From Bacteroidales bacterium (GTDB taxonomy: Bacteria > Bacteroidota > Bacteroidia > Bacteroidales > UBA932), in contig JAFUFP010000008.1 in NCBI GenBank assembly GCA_017469845.1, positions 1 through 40,152 of the forward strand: a stretch of 40,152 nucleotides of DNA, given 5' to 3'. Of this stretch, positions 29,445 to 37,250 are shown one piece after another (position 1 is the first letter of the stretch; each line of letters starts with the position of its first letter). The notes beneath the pieces are model-generated. The model saw only the letters and a list, made by a program, of their open reading frames with translations. It was not told the origin of the DNA and ran no database searches. A program made the translations under genes and the position numbers.

Positions 29445-31148
29445 ATGGGAACATTCTCGAGACATAATAAGATTTCCGTCATTTTCACTTTGGGCTTCTT
29501 CCTTCTTCTTTCCGGAAGCTTGTCCGTTCCTTGCCATGGTCAGGAGGGAAGGACGGTGGAAAGGACATACATATCAACCGACAGGCCCTATTACGCTGCC
29601 GGTGACAGGATTTTCTGCTCCGCTTTCTGCCTCACACCTGAAGGAAAACACTCAAGCTTCAGTTCCATCGCTTATCTTGAGCTCTTCAGCTCGGACGGCC
29701 ACGGAACCAACGGCAAAATCGCGCTCCGGGAAGGAAGGGGGGCCGGCTACCTTGACCTGCCGGATGATCTCCCCACAGGAAACTACCGCCTCATAGCATA
29801 CACCGCCGTCAACAAGAACGAAGACGGATATGATTACAGCGCTTTCTCGAAGACCATATCCGTCTACAACACTTCTTCGGCAAACAGGGTCCAGGATGGA
29901 GTAAAAGTCTCCAAGACCGGGGACAAACTCCCCACCTCCGAGAAAGGGAACGAAGGAAGTCTCACGGTTGAATTCGCCAAGACCTCAGACGGAAGGATCG
30001 GACTTCAACTGGAAAACGCCGTTGATGCGGAATTGAGCGTAAGTGTCTTCCATGATGAAGGCCTCCCCGTTTATGACTCCGGGACATTGGGGTCATTCCT
30101 TTCATCCATCCGAAGACCGGAGTCTTTCTCAGACAAAGCGATCCCTGAATTTGACGGAGAAATAATCCGGGTCAAAATCGAGCCTTCGGAAGGGTCTCTT
30201 TCCGAAATACGGGAAAACGACATTTTCATAGCGACACCGGGGTCAACTTCGGACACTTACTCAGCCCGCGTGGGCGATGACGGGATCGCCACTTTCTTCA
30301 CCTCGAACATCTTCGGGGAAAAGGATATGGCGATTGAGATAAAGGACTACGACAAACCCTTTTCATTCTCAATACTCAGTCCATTTGAAGGGAAAGGGAA
30401 AAAGGATGACATCCCTGCCCTTCTTCTCTCCAACGATATGGAGCAAAGCATCACGAGAATGGGTGAAGCCATGCAGGTGACAGCGATGTTCGATGCCGAC
30501 ACGCTGTACGGATATCTTCCCACAAGAGCTCTGCCTTTCACCGGCAAGGACAGGATTTCATACGTTCTGGATGATTATACGAGATTCTCGACCATGAGGG
30601 AGATATTCATAGAATACCTCTTCGACATAAGGGTAAGGCGTGACCGTGAAAAAGGAATGGAGATGAAAGTCAGCTGCAATGACCGTGTCCACATGAACTC
30701 CTACATACCGGACGGAGAATCCCTCATCCTCATTGACGGGGTGCCGGTGTTCGACCATGACCTGATCTATGAATACGACCCTTCCCTTGTGAAAAGAATT
30801 GACGTTTACCCCTATATCTACTTCATAGGAGGACATTCCTATGAGGGGATCGCCAACTTCGTGACATATGAGGGGAACATGCCCTCGTTCAGTTTCGGAC
30901 CGGAAGTCAAGATAGCGGATTTCCATGGAGCGAGCCTGCCCTTGGCGATAACGGGAGATTTCCCCACCGAGTATCCCCTACTTCGGGAAACCATCTACTG
31001 GAATCCCCTTCTGGACATAAAAGGAGGAGAGAGAAAGGCCTTGTCGCTTTCTCTCCCCGAATACGAAGGTACTTTCAGGATTGTGGTCGAAGGAATCGAT
31101 TCGGACGGGAAACCCGTATACCATTCCGAATCATTCACATTAGACTAG
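29445..31148 (+). CDS. Secreted macroglobulin-like protein with a TonB-plug-like segment
   Basis: The 567-residue product has a signal peptide of about 33 residues. The N-terminal mature region (YISTDRPYYAAGDRIFCSAF, LPTGNYRLIAYT) resembles the alpha-2-macroglobulin MG2-like domain found in Bacteroidota envelope proteins. Around residues 425-475 (LILIDGVPVFDHDLIYEYD, VKRIDVYPYIYF) it has the look of a TonB plug domain, though no barrel follows. It ends in a beta-rich domain with no terminal aromatic barrel signature. It sits 24 bases after the DUF4249 gene and is the last gene of the run, so it may be an accessory or gating component of that receptor. Assignment is by pattern and is moderate. 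Confidence 0.65.
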   Translation: MGTFSRHNKISVIFTLGFFLLLSGSLSVPCHGQEGRTVERTYISTDRPYYAAGDRIFCSAFCLTPEGKHSSFSSIAYLELFSSDGHGTNGKIALREGRGAGYLDLPDDLPTGNYRLIAYTAVNKNEDGYDYSAFSKTISVYNTSSANRVQDGVKVSKTGDKLPTSEKGNEGSLTVEFAKTSDGRIGLQLENAVDAELSVSVFHDEGLPVYDSGTLGSFLSSIRRPESFSDKAIPEFDGEIIRVKIEPSEGSLSEIRENDIFIATPGSTSDTYSARVGDDGIATFFTSNIFGEKDMAIEIKDYDKPFSFSILSPFEGKGKKDDIPALLLSNDMEQSITRMGEAMQVTAMFDADTLYGYLPTRALPFTGKDRISYVLDDYTRFSTMREIFIEYLFDIRVRRDREKGMEMKVSCNDRVHMNSYIPDGESLILIDGVPVFDHDLIYEYDPSLVKRIDVYPYIYFIGGHSYEGIANFVTYEGNMPSFSFGPEVKIADFHGASLPLAITGDFPTEYPLLRETIYWNPLLDIKGGERKALSLSLPEYEGTFRIVVEGIDSDGKPVYHSESFTLD

Positions 31149-31161
31149 ATTCCAAGGAAGG

Positions 31162-31578
31162 TCACTTTATCCGCAGCTTTCTTTCCACCAGAGTCTGGAG
31201 ATTCTCCAGAGCCTTTTCATCAGAGGCGGAAAGACACATCACCGCGAGGACTCCTTTCCGTGGTTCAAGACAAAGGACCCTCAGAGGATGGTCCTCCTCG
31301 TCATATGCCTCGAATCCGTACGCCTTTCTTCCGTTGAAAGGATACTGGATGATGGGATCACCCTCATCGTCGTCCGCAAAGCCGACCATTTCGGCGTAGT
31401 TGGAGAACGCCTGGTCCGCGGCAGTCTCGTCCTCAGGCATAGGTCCGACGTATATGTCAACGAATCTGCCGTTATTCTGCGCCTCAAGGTGTGCCACCTC
31501 ACTTCCGTCAACTTCAGTATACTGTTCTACCGATGAAACCCATCCTTCAGGGAGGGGCAATTGGATGTCGTTTGCCAT
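31162..31578 (-). CDS. Small acidic protein of unknown function
   Basis: I do not recognise this 138-residue protein. I chose the ATG at 31578 (MANDIQLPLPEGWVSS). The longer in-frame reading to 31626 adds 16 residues (MMGYHYCREITKTKNQ) of different character and no signal peptide. The product is acidic, has no signal or membrane segment, and shows alternating beta strands with a C-terminal helix (DEKALENLQTLVERKLRIK). It is convergent with the macroglobulin-like gene, 13 bases from its stop, with no obvious terminator between. It is separated from the SusD gene by a terminator, so it has its own transcript. Confidence 0.65.
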   Translation of the reverse strand: MANDIQLPLPEGWVSSVEQYTEVDGSEVAHLEAQNNGRFVDIYVGPMPEDETAADQAFSNYAEMVGFADDDEGDPIIQYPFNGRKAYGFEAYDEEDHPLRVLCLEPRKGVLAVMCLSASDEKALENLQTLVERKLRIK

Positions 31579-31648
31579 TTGATTCTTTGTTTTGGTTATT
31601 TCCCTGCAATAATGATACCCCATCACACCAACGGGCCATGGGATACCG

Positions 31649-31690
31649 AAAAAAGGACGGCCAACGTCCTCAAAGACATCAGCCGTCCTT
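31649..31690 (-). terminator. Intrinsic terminator after the SusCD operon
   Basis: Read on the minus strand, AAGGACGGC (31690-31682) pairs with GCCGTCCTT (31661-31653) around a 20-base loop. The T-run follows as the complement of the As at 31649-31654. It ends the susC–susD transcript about 33 bases after the SusD stop. Confidence 0.8.
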
Positions 31691-31723
31691 CTTTTTCAGG
31701 AGAAAAACTCCTTTCGGGTATCA

Positions 31724-33490
31724 CTACCAACCGGGGTTCTGCTGGATATTGGGGTCAAGCATGAGCTGGTTGGAAGGAATAGGCTCGAGATAATACTTGT
31801 CATTCCATGTCCTGGAGTTCTTTCCGGGCTCATAGGGCGACTTGTACTGAACTCCACCGATGGTGACGAAGTAATTCTTCTCGTCGATTGTCCCGGCATC
31901 GATACCGTCAGCCTCAGCGCTCTCGATGATGATATCCCTGCTGGCGCCGAGATATCCGTCGGGATTCTGGGCAAGGTCGAGGTTCTTTCCGAGAGCCCAA
32001 CGGTAAAGGTCATCGTGACGGAAGCCGTCAGCCATGAGCTCTGAACGGCGCTCGCGGCGGATTTCCTGGATGAGGACATTCTCAGCGGGATCACCAGGAG
32101 CCTTGGTGATGGCTGTTCCGTTGACTGATACGCTTGTGCCGCTTACCGTAAGAGCGGGAATCTTTCCGTGGTTCTTGCGGAGAATGTTGACGGACTTGTC
32201 AAGATCGGCCTGGGTGCAGTTACCGAGTTCAGCGCAAGCCTCCGCATAGTTGAGAAGGACCTCAGGATATGCGAAGATGGGGCCATCGGTGTTGTTTGAA
32301 GGACCGTTCCATGTGGTATTTTTGATACGGGTCTCGTATTCATCAAGGGGAACGAACTTGTAGGTCCAGTAACCGGTGGTGGAAAGGATACCCTCAATGT
32401 AGGCATGCTCCGTTACGAGAATCTTCTCGGGGAAGACGGTCGCGGAGAGACGTGCATCCCTGCCTTCGAATACTCCATCCATCGTCTTGTCATCGTAGTC
32501 CACCATATGAATGGGAAGACCGTCAGCCGTAGTGTAGTTCTCAACAGCGCTCTTGGTAAGGCCCCAAGTAGGGGTTGAAGAGTCGCTCCATCCGAACTGG
32601 GAGTGGGCGTGGGTAACGGTTCCCTTGTCACCGATGAACGAATACCTCTTGAAAAGGATCATCTCCTTGTTGCCGCTCAGGTCATTGGAGGTATAGTTGG
32701 TCTTGTAATTCTCATTGATTGAGTAGAGACCGGAATTGATGACAGTCTGGGCGGCATTCTTTGCCTGCTCGAAGAACTGGTTGGCATGTCCTCCGGCTGT
32801 ACCGTGGTACTTCTCCCATGATCCTTCATAAAGGGCCACGCGTGAAAGAAGAGCGGCGGCAACCATGCTGTTTACGGTATTGACACCGGCTGCGGAAGGA
32901 GCGTAGCAGTTTGAAACCGCGAACTGGAGATCCTCTATGATCTTATCCGCAGCCTCAGTACGGGACAGACGGGGAAGAGTGAGTTCTTCCTCGGAAGCGA
33001 TGTTGATCTCCTTGTCAACCCAAACGATATCTCCATAGGTCTTGAGCAGCTGGAAGTGCCAAAGAGCCCTGAAGAAACGCGCGACGCCTCTCCAATGATT
33101 GGCGGCTGCATCGGTGATGCCGGGGACTTGATCAATACGTGCCAGCATTACGTTGGCTTTACGGATGTTGTCATAAGGGCCATTCCAACTCGAGGAAGAG
33201 TTGGGGACACTTACTGTGAACTGGGAGAAGGACTCAGTGGAATAATCATCGGTAAGGGGTTCGCCATGATACTGTCCCCTTGTCCATCCTGAGCCGTAGG
33301 AGAATCCCGAAAGATCCCCGTAGAGATTCCATGAATAGGTCTCAATGGCAGCGACAGAAGACCAGTTGGTGGCGTCCGAGTTGCTGTCAAGAGGAACCCT
33401 GTCAAGATAATCGCTGCAACCGCACAGTGCAATGACTGCGATTGCACCGGAAACTATATTGAATAATTTATTTTTCATATTCTTGGACAT
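31724..33490 (-). CDS. susD: SusD/RagB-family nutrient-binding lipoprotein
   Basis: SusD-like proteins are surface lipoproteins that cap a SusC channel and bind its ligand. The 588-residue product has a lipoprotein signal with Cys25 (LCGCSDYLD) and the characteristic N-terminal GCSDYLDRVPLD. The TPR-bearing helical core follows (NIRKANVMLARIDQ, RFFRALWHFQLLKTYGDIVWV), then NYAEACAELG and RRERRSELMADGFRHDDLYRW near the C-terminus. ATG at 33490 gives four more residues than the Met at 33478; both keep the lipobox. It lies 12 bases after susC. The symbol is used for the family, not for the starch enzyme itself. Confidence 0.93.
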   Translation of the reverse strand: MSKNMKNKLFNIVSGAIAVIALCGCSDYLDRVPLDSNSDATNWSSVAAIETYSWNLYGDLSGFSYGSGWTRGQYHGEPLTDDYSTESFSQFTVSVPNSSSSWNGPYDNIRKANVMLARIDQVPGITDAAANHWRGVARFFRALWHFQLLKTYGDIVWVDKEINIASEEELTLPRLSRTEAADKIIEDLQFAVSNCYAPSAAGVNTVNSMVAAALLSRVALYEGSWEKYHGTAGGHANQFFEQAKNAAQTVINSGLYSINENYKTNYTSNDLSGNKEMILFKRYSFIGDKGTVTHAHSQFGWSDSSTPTWGLTKSAVENYTTADGLPIHMVDYDDKTMDGVFEGRDARLSATVFPEKILVTEHAYIEGILSTTGYWTYKFVPLDEYETRIKNTTWNGPSNNTDGPIFAYPEVLLNYAEACAELGNCTQADLDKSVNILRKNHGKIPALTVSGTSVSVNGTAITKAPGDPAENVLIQEIRRERRSELMADGFRHDDLYRWALGKNLDLAQNPDGYLGASRDIIIESAEADGIDAGTIDEKNYFVTIGGVQYKSPYEPGKNSRTWNDKYYLEPIPSNQLMLDPNIQQNPGW

Positions 33491-33502
33491 TTGCGGTTAA
33501 TA

Positions 33503-36500
33503 TTAGAACGTAATCTGTACACCGCAGGACCACTGACGGTTGTAAGGAACAGCACGGCCCATGTAAGCAAGGTCGATTCCGTTCCTGGAGTTGCCACCTC
33601 CGACAGTAGACCATCCACCGGTAAGCTCAGGGTCCATGACACCGTCGATATGGTCGAAGGTGAGGAGATTCTGGGCGCTGAAGTAGATCCTTGCCTTTTC
33701 GATAGCCACCTTCTGGGTGAGCTTGGAAGGAAGGGTGTATCCGATGGTGAGGTTCTTGATCCTCAGGAATGCGAGGTTGGCAAGATACTTCGTCTGCTGA
33801 TAGAAGTTGTTGTTACCGGTGTTGGGAAGTCCGACCTTGGAAGTTGTGCTGCCGTTGATGAACGGACGGGGGAACTTGGCGTCAGGGTTGCTCTCTGTCC
33901 AGTAATCAAGCTGGTTGTTGAAGATGTTCATCTGAGCACCTGCGGCATGAGGGAGGAACAGTGAAGAGTATGTCCAGGTCTCACGCTTGCCTACACCCTG
34001 GAAGAGGATTTCGGCGTCGAAGCCCTTGAACATTGCGCCAAGACGGAGAGCGTACTCGTAACGGGGAAGCTCATTACCGATCCTCTTGAGGTCGCCATGG
34101 TCATTGATGGTACCCTTTCCGGTATCGATCACACCGTTACCGTCAAGGTCCTTGTACTTGATGTCACCGGGGCCATAGGTGAAGTTTCCGACCTGGAGTC
34201 CACCCTGAAGTTTCTGGATTGCTTCAGGAGAATCAGATGAAGTCCAGTAACGGTCTGTCTCGAATCCCCAGATTTCACCGAGCTGCTTGCCCTCGTAATT
34301 TCCGGTGAGGGAAATGGCGTCAGCATCCTTGTTCCACTTGGTGATGACAGCCTTGGAGTCGGAGATAGTGAATGTTCCGTAAACCTGCAGATCCCTGCTG
34401 AAGGAGTGGTTGTAACCGATTTCAAGTTCCCAACCCCTTGTACGGAGGTTACCTGCATTGGTGAGAGGAGCTGCGGCGATACCGGTGTAACGGATCAGTT
34501 CGTTACCTGTAACGAGCATACCGATATTCTCCCTCTGGAACCAGTCGAATCCGATGGTGAGGTCGTTGTTGAAAAGACCTGCATCGAAACCGATGTCGAG
34601 AGTACGGATCTTCTCCCAAGTCATGTCTGAGTTGACGACAGCGGGAGTGGTGGTCGTTGATGCCAGGTTTCCGTTGGCTGAAGCGAGCCAGCTTGCGGTT
34701 GAGGTTGAAATCGTGGAGATATAAGGATACCACGAATCAAGAGCCTGGTTTCCTACCGAACCGTAAGAAGCACGGATCTTCATTGAAGGGATGACGGGTT
34801 TGAGGCTCTCCCAGAAAGGCTCCTCGGAAATACGGTATCCGGCGGAAGCAGATGAGAAGAATGCCCATTTCTTTCCGGGACGGAAAGACGATGAACCGTC
34901 GTAACGGCCGTTGATCTCGAGGAGATATTTCTCCTTGTAGTTGTAGTTGAGACGTCCGAAGAAGCCGGCGGTAGCACGGTCACGGAGGTTCTCGGTAACA
35001 CCTGCGGTATTGCCAGCGGCATCATTGGTGAGGTTCAGAGTGGGGATGTCCACATTCTGAACGCCCTTGGAGTTGATGTAGTGGTAATTATAGGTGAGAT
35101 CCTCGGCATTGGCTCCGACCTTGAGTGCGAAGTTGTGTGCACCGTTGATGTCGAAGATATAGTCGAAGTATGCGTTGACGGTATTGGAGGTTCTCTTTAC
35201 GAAAGAACGCCTGAGGAAGTTATTGCTCTGATATGCGGCCTTGGGGGCATAGGCGCTCCACCAGTTTGCCGTATATGTGGGCTGACGCATAGACTTGTTG
35301 ATGTAGTCATACTGCATCCTCGTGTAATCACCGTAGAATGAGAGGCCGGGAGCGATGTCGATCTTCACGTTTCCGCCGATGGTGATGTACTGGTCCTTGG
35401 ATTCGCACATCGACTCATAAACGAGGTATCCGTTACCATGCCTCCACTGAAGTCCTTCAGCTGTCTTGCTTCGAGGATCCTCACCTCCGTCGGAAATACC
35501 GAAGGGGAACCATGTGGGGAAACGCATGGTGTAAGCGATGAGGTTCATCGATGAAGAAGAAGCCTCATATCCGAAAGGATAGCTGTTGACCTTCTCGGTG
35601 TACATCACCTTGGCTCCGATATTGAGCCAATCCTTCACCTGTGAGTTGATGGAGATGTTGGCGTTGTACCTCTTGACGAAGGTATCCTTTGCTGCCCTCA
35701 TGGTGGTATTCTGCTTGCTGTAGCCGATACCCACGTTGTAATTGGTCTTGCCGGAATTTCCGTTCACGTTGAGATTGTGGGTCTGCTGGAAAGCGGTCTT
35801 GAAGAGTTCCTTGTTGGGATCGGATACCCTGTAGGAGTAGAAAGTACCGTTACGGTATTCGTAATCCCTTCCGTAAACCCAGAGTTCCCCGAGATCCTGT
35901 CCGCCGTATTTGTCAAACCAGTTGGAGATGGGATCGATGAGGTCATCGTAGTACATTCCGAATCCTTCGATACGAGTTCCGTCCGTATTCTTCTGTGCAA
36001 GGATACCTTCATTGAGCTGAGCGATGACGTCATCTTTGGTGATGTTGTACTTCGGAAGCCCGATAGGCTGGTTCCACGAGAAGTTGTTGGAGTAAGTAAC
36101 TGTGAACTTGTCCTTGGCTCCGGCTCCGTCCTTGGAGGTGATGAGGATAACTCCCCATGCCGCACGGCTACCGTAAATTGATGAAGAAGCCGCATCCTTG
36201 AGTACAGAGATGCTCTTCACGTTGTCAGGGTTGACGAAAGAAAGGTCGGGGACCTCAACGCCATCGACAAGGATAAGGGGGTTGTTGGAACCGTTGATGG
36301 ATCCTGTACCACGGATCTTCATGGTAGGAGAGTTGCCGAGGTCACCCGTATCATAGGTGATGGTAAGTCCGGGGACAACTCCCTGCAGGCCCTTGGAAAC
36401 ATCCGTGATGGGCTTTGAGCCGAAAGTCTTGTCAACATCGACAGCAGCGACAGAACCGGTAAGGTTTATCTTCTTCTGAGTACCGAAACCGACGACGACA

Positions 36501-36874
36501 ACCTCATCAAGGAATTCAGAATCTTCCGCGAGGACGACTCTCATTCCGTTTGCGGCGGTCACTTCCTGAGTGGCGTAACCGATGCAGGAAATCTGGAGTA
36601 CTGCTCCTCTACGGACATTGATCGAAAAACGGCCCTGATTGTCAGTCATGACTCCATTGCTGGTGCCGCGCTCGATGACGCTGGCTCCCGGAATGGGTTC
36701 ACCCTGTGCATCCACAACCGTTCCACTCACTTGCTGCTGCTCGGCCTGCGCTACCGATTCGGCTGCCTTTGCCTGGAAGGCGAAGGAACCACCGACCAAA
36801 AGTGCTGAAGCCATCGCAACAGTCGCGAGGAATTTGCTGAGGCAAATTCCCCCAGTTAGATGATTTTTGATCAT
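33503..36874 (-). CDS. susC: SusC/RagA-family TonB-linked outer-membrane protein
   Basis: SusC-like proteins form the TonB-dependent channel that imports the ligand held by SusD. The 1123-residue product has an N-terminal signal (to about AKA at residue 37), then a carboxypeptidase-regulatory-like domain (QQVSGTVVDAQGEPIPGASV). The TonB box region is DEVVVVGFGTQKKINLTGSV, the plug has PTMKIRGTGSINGSNNPLILVDG and SVLKDAASSSIYGSRAAWGVILI, and the barrel ends in WSCGVQITF. No STN domain is present, so it is not expected to signal to an anti-sigma factor. No glycoside hydrolase, protease or regulator gene is beside the pair, so the ligand is unknown. Confidence 0.93.
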   Translation of the reverse strand: MIKNHLTGGICLSKFLATVAMASALLVGGSFAFQAKAAESVAQAEQQQVSGTVVDAQGEPIPGASVIERGTSNGVMTDNQGRFSINVRRGAVLQISCIGYATQEVTAANGMRVVLAEDSEFLDEVVVVGFGTQKKINLTGSVAAVDVDKTFGSKPITDVSKGLQGVVPGLTITYDTGDLGNSPTMKIRGTGSINGSNNPLILVDGVEVPDLSFVNPDNVKSISVLKDAASSSIYGSRAAWGVILITSKDGAGAKDKFTVTYSNNFSWNQPIGLPKYNITKDDVIAQLNEGILAQKNTDGTRIEGFGMYYDDLIDPISNWFDKYGGQDLGELWVYGRDYEYRNGTFYSYRVSDPNKELFKTAFQQTHNLNVNGNSGKTNYNVGIGYSKQNTTMRAAKDTFVKRYNANISINSQVKDWLNIGAKVMYTEKVNSYPFGYEASSSSMNLIAYTMRFPTWFPFGISDGGEDPRSKTAEGLQWRHGNGYLVYESMCESKDQYITIGGNVKIDIAPGLSFYGDYTRMQYDYINKSMRQPTYTANWWSAYAPKAAYQSNNFLRRSFVKRTSNTVNAYFDYIFDINGAHNFALKVGANAEDLTYNYHYINSKGVQNVDIPTLNLTNDAAGNTAGVTENLRDRATAGFFGRLNYNYKEKYLLEINGRYDGSSSFRPGKKWAFFSSASAGYRISEEPFWESLKPVIPSMKIRASYGSVGNQALDSWYPYISTISTSTASWLASANGNLASTTTTPAVVNSDMTWEKIRTLDIGFDAGLFNNDLTIGFDWFQRENIGMLVTGNELIRYTGIAAAPLTNAGNLRTRGWELEIGYNHSFSRDLQVYGTFTISDSKAVITKWNKDADAISLTGNYEGKQLGEIWGFETDRYWTSSDSPEAIQKLQGGLQVGNFTYGPGDIKYKDLDGNGVIDTGKGTINDHGDLKRIGNELPRYEYALRLGAMFKGFDAEILFQGVGKRETWTYSSLFLPHAAGAQMNIFNNQLDYWTESNPDAKFPRPFINGSTTSKVGLPNTGNNNFYQQTKYLANLAFLRIKNLTIGYTLPSKLTQKVAIEKARIYFSAQNLLTFDHIDGVMDPELTGGWSTVGGGNSRNGIDLAYMGRAVPYNRQWSCGVQITF

Positions 36875-36908
36875 AGTGATAATAGTTAATTGGGATTAGT
36901 TGTCAAAC

Positions 36909-36924
36909 TGTATTGTTCTATGCA
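36909..36924 (+). repeat. Direct repeat copy 1, near susC
   Basis: TGTATTGTTCTATGCA lies about 35 bases upstream of the susC ATG. It differs by one base from the copy at 37086-37101, 177 bases away in the same orientation. It may be an operator for the susC side. Confidence 0.6.
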
Positions 36925-37085
36925 ATTAAACTTACTCTTTGTAATTAAAGTGGTGGTTTTTTCGAAAACAAATATATGAAAAATTTATTCAAACAATCGA
37001 CTTTTCAAAAGAAATTAAATAAATACATCAATTTATGCAGCTATGAATAAAATTTCAATAAACATTTAAGACTGAATTGTTTCAT

Positions 37086-37101
37086 TGTATTGTTCAATGC
37101 A
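37086..37101 (+). repeat. Direct repeat copy 2, near nhaC
   Basis: TGTATTGTTCAATGCA, the near-identical second copy, carries an internal inverted repeat (CATTG with CAATG across a seven-base centre). It lies about 120 bases upstream of the nhaC -7 box. Confidence 0.6.
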
Positions 37102-37143
37102 GGATTCCAAACCGGGCGTAAAGAAAAATGAGACAGTTTATTC

Positions 37144-37159
37144 GTGAATAATTATTCAC
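37144..37159. repeat. Perfect 16-bp palindrome upstream of nhaC
   Basis: GTGAATAATTATTCAC reads identically on both strands. A second, overlapping inverted repeat TTATTC-GT-GAATAA shares its left half. It sits about 50 bases upstream of the -7 box of nhaC, a usual place for a dimeric regulator. The regulator is unknown. Confidence 0.6.
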
Positions 37160-37208
37160 TAAAACGTTATTGCCGTATAACAGTGGAAAATATGCCAACT
37201 ATAATAGT

Positions 37209-37216
37209 TACATTTG
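37209..37216 (+). promoter_or_regulatory. -7 promoter element of nhaC
   Basis: TACATTTG matches TAnnTTTG. The -33 region (AGTGG near 37182-37186) is poor, which often means an activator is needed. A start near 37222 rules out translation from 37170 and supports the ATG at 37251. Confidence 0.5.
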
Positions 37217-37250
37217 TGGGCAGAGCCCTGCGGGGAAAAGGAAAGCGAGA

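Larger units (their letters stand above)
36875..37250. other. AT-rich divergent intergenic region between susC and nhaC
   Basis: These 376 bases lie between two divergent genes and contain no credible gene. The strand-open reading from 37170 uses TTG and has no family similarity before residue 28. The region holds a 16-bp direct repeat (36909-36924 and 37086-37101), a perfect 16-bp palindrome (37144-37159) and a -7 box for nhaC (37209-37216). No clear promoter match was found for susC. Confidence 0.6.

Noticed and set aside
36875..36960. Possible susC promoter on the minus strand
   Set aside because: TACAGTTTG and TAAGTTTA resemble -7 boxes, but neither has a -33 box at the right distance.
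37170..37250. TTG start adding 27 codons to nhaC
   Set aside because: The predicted -7 box at 37209-37216 lies inside it, and similarity to the family starts only at the ATG at 37251.
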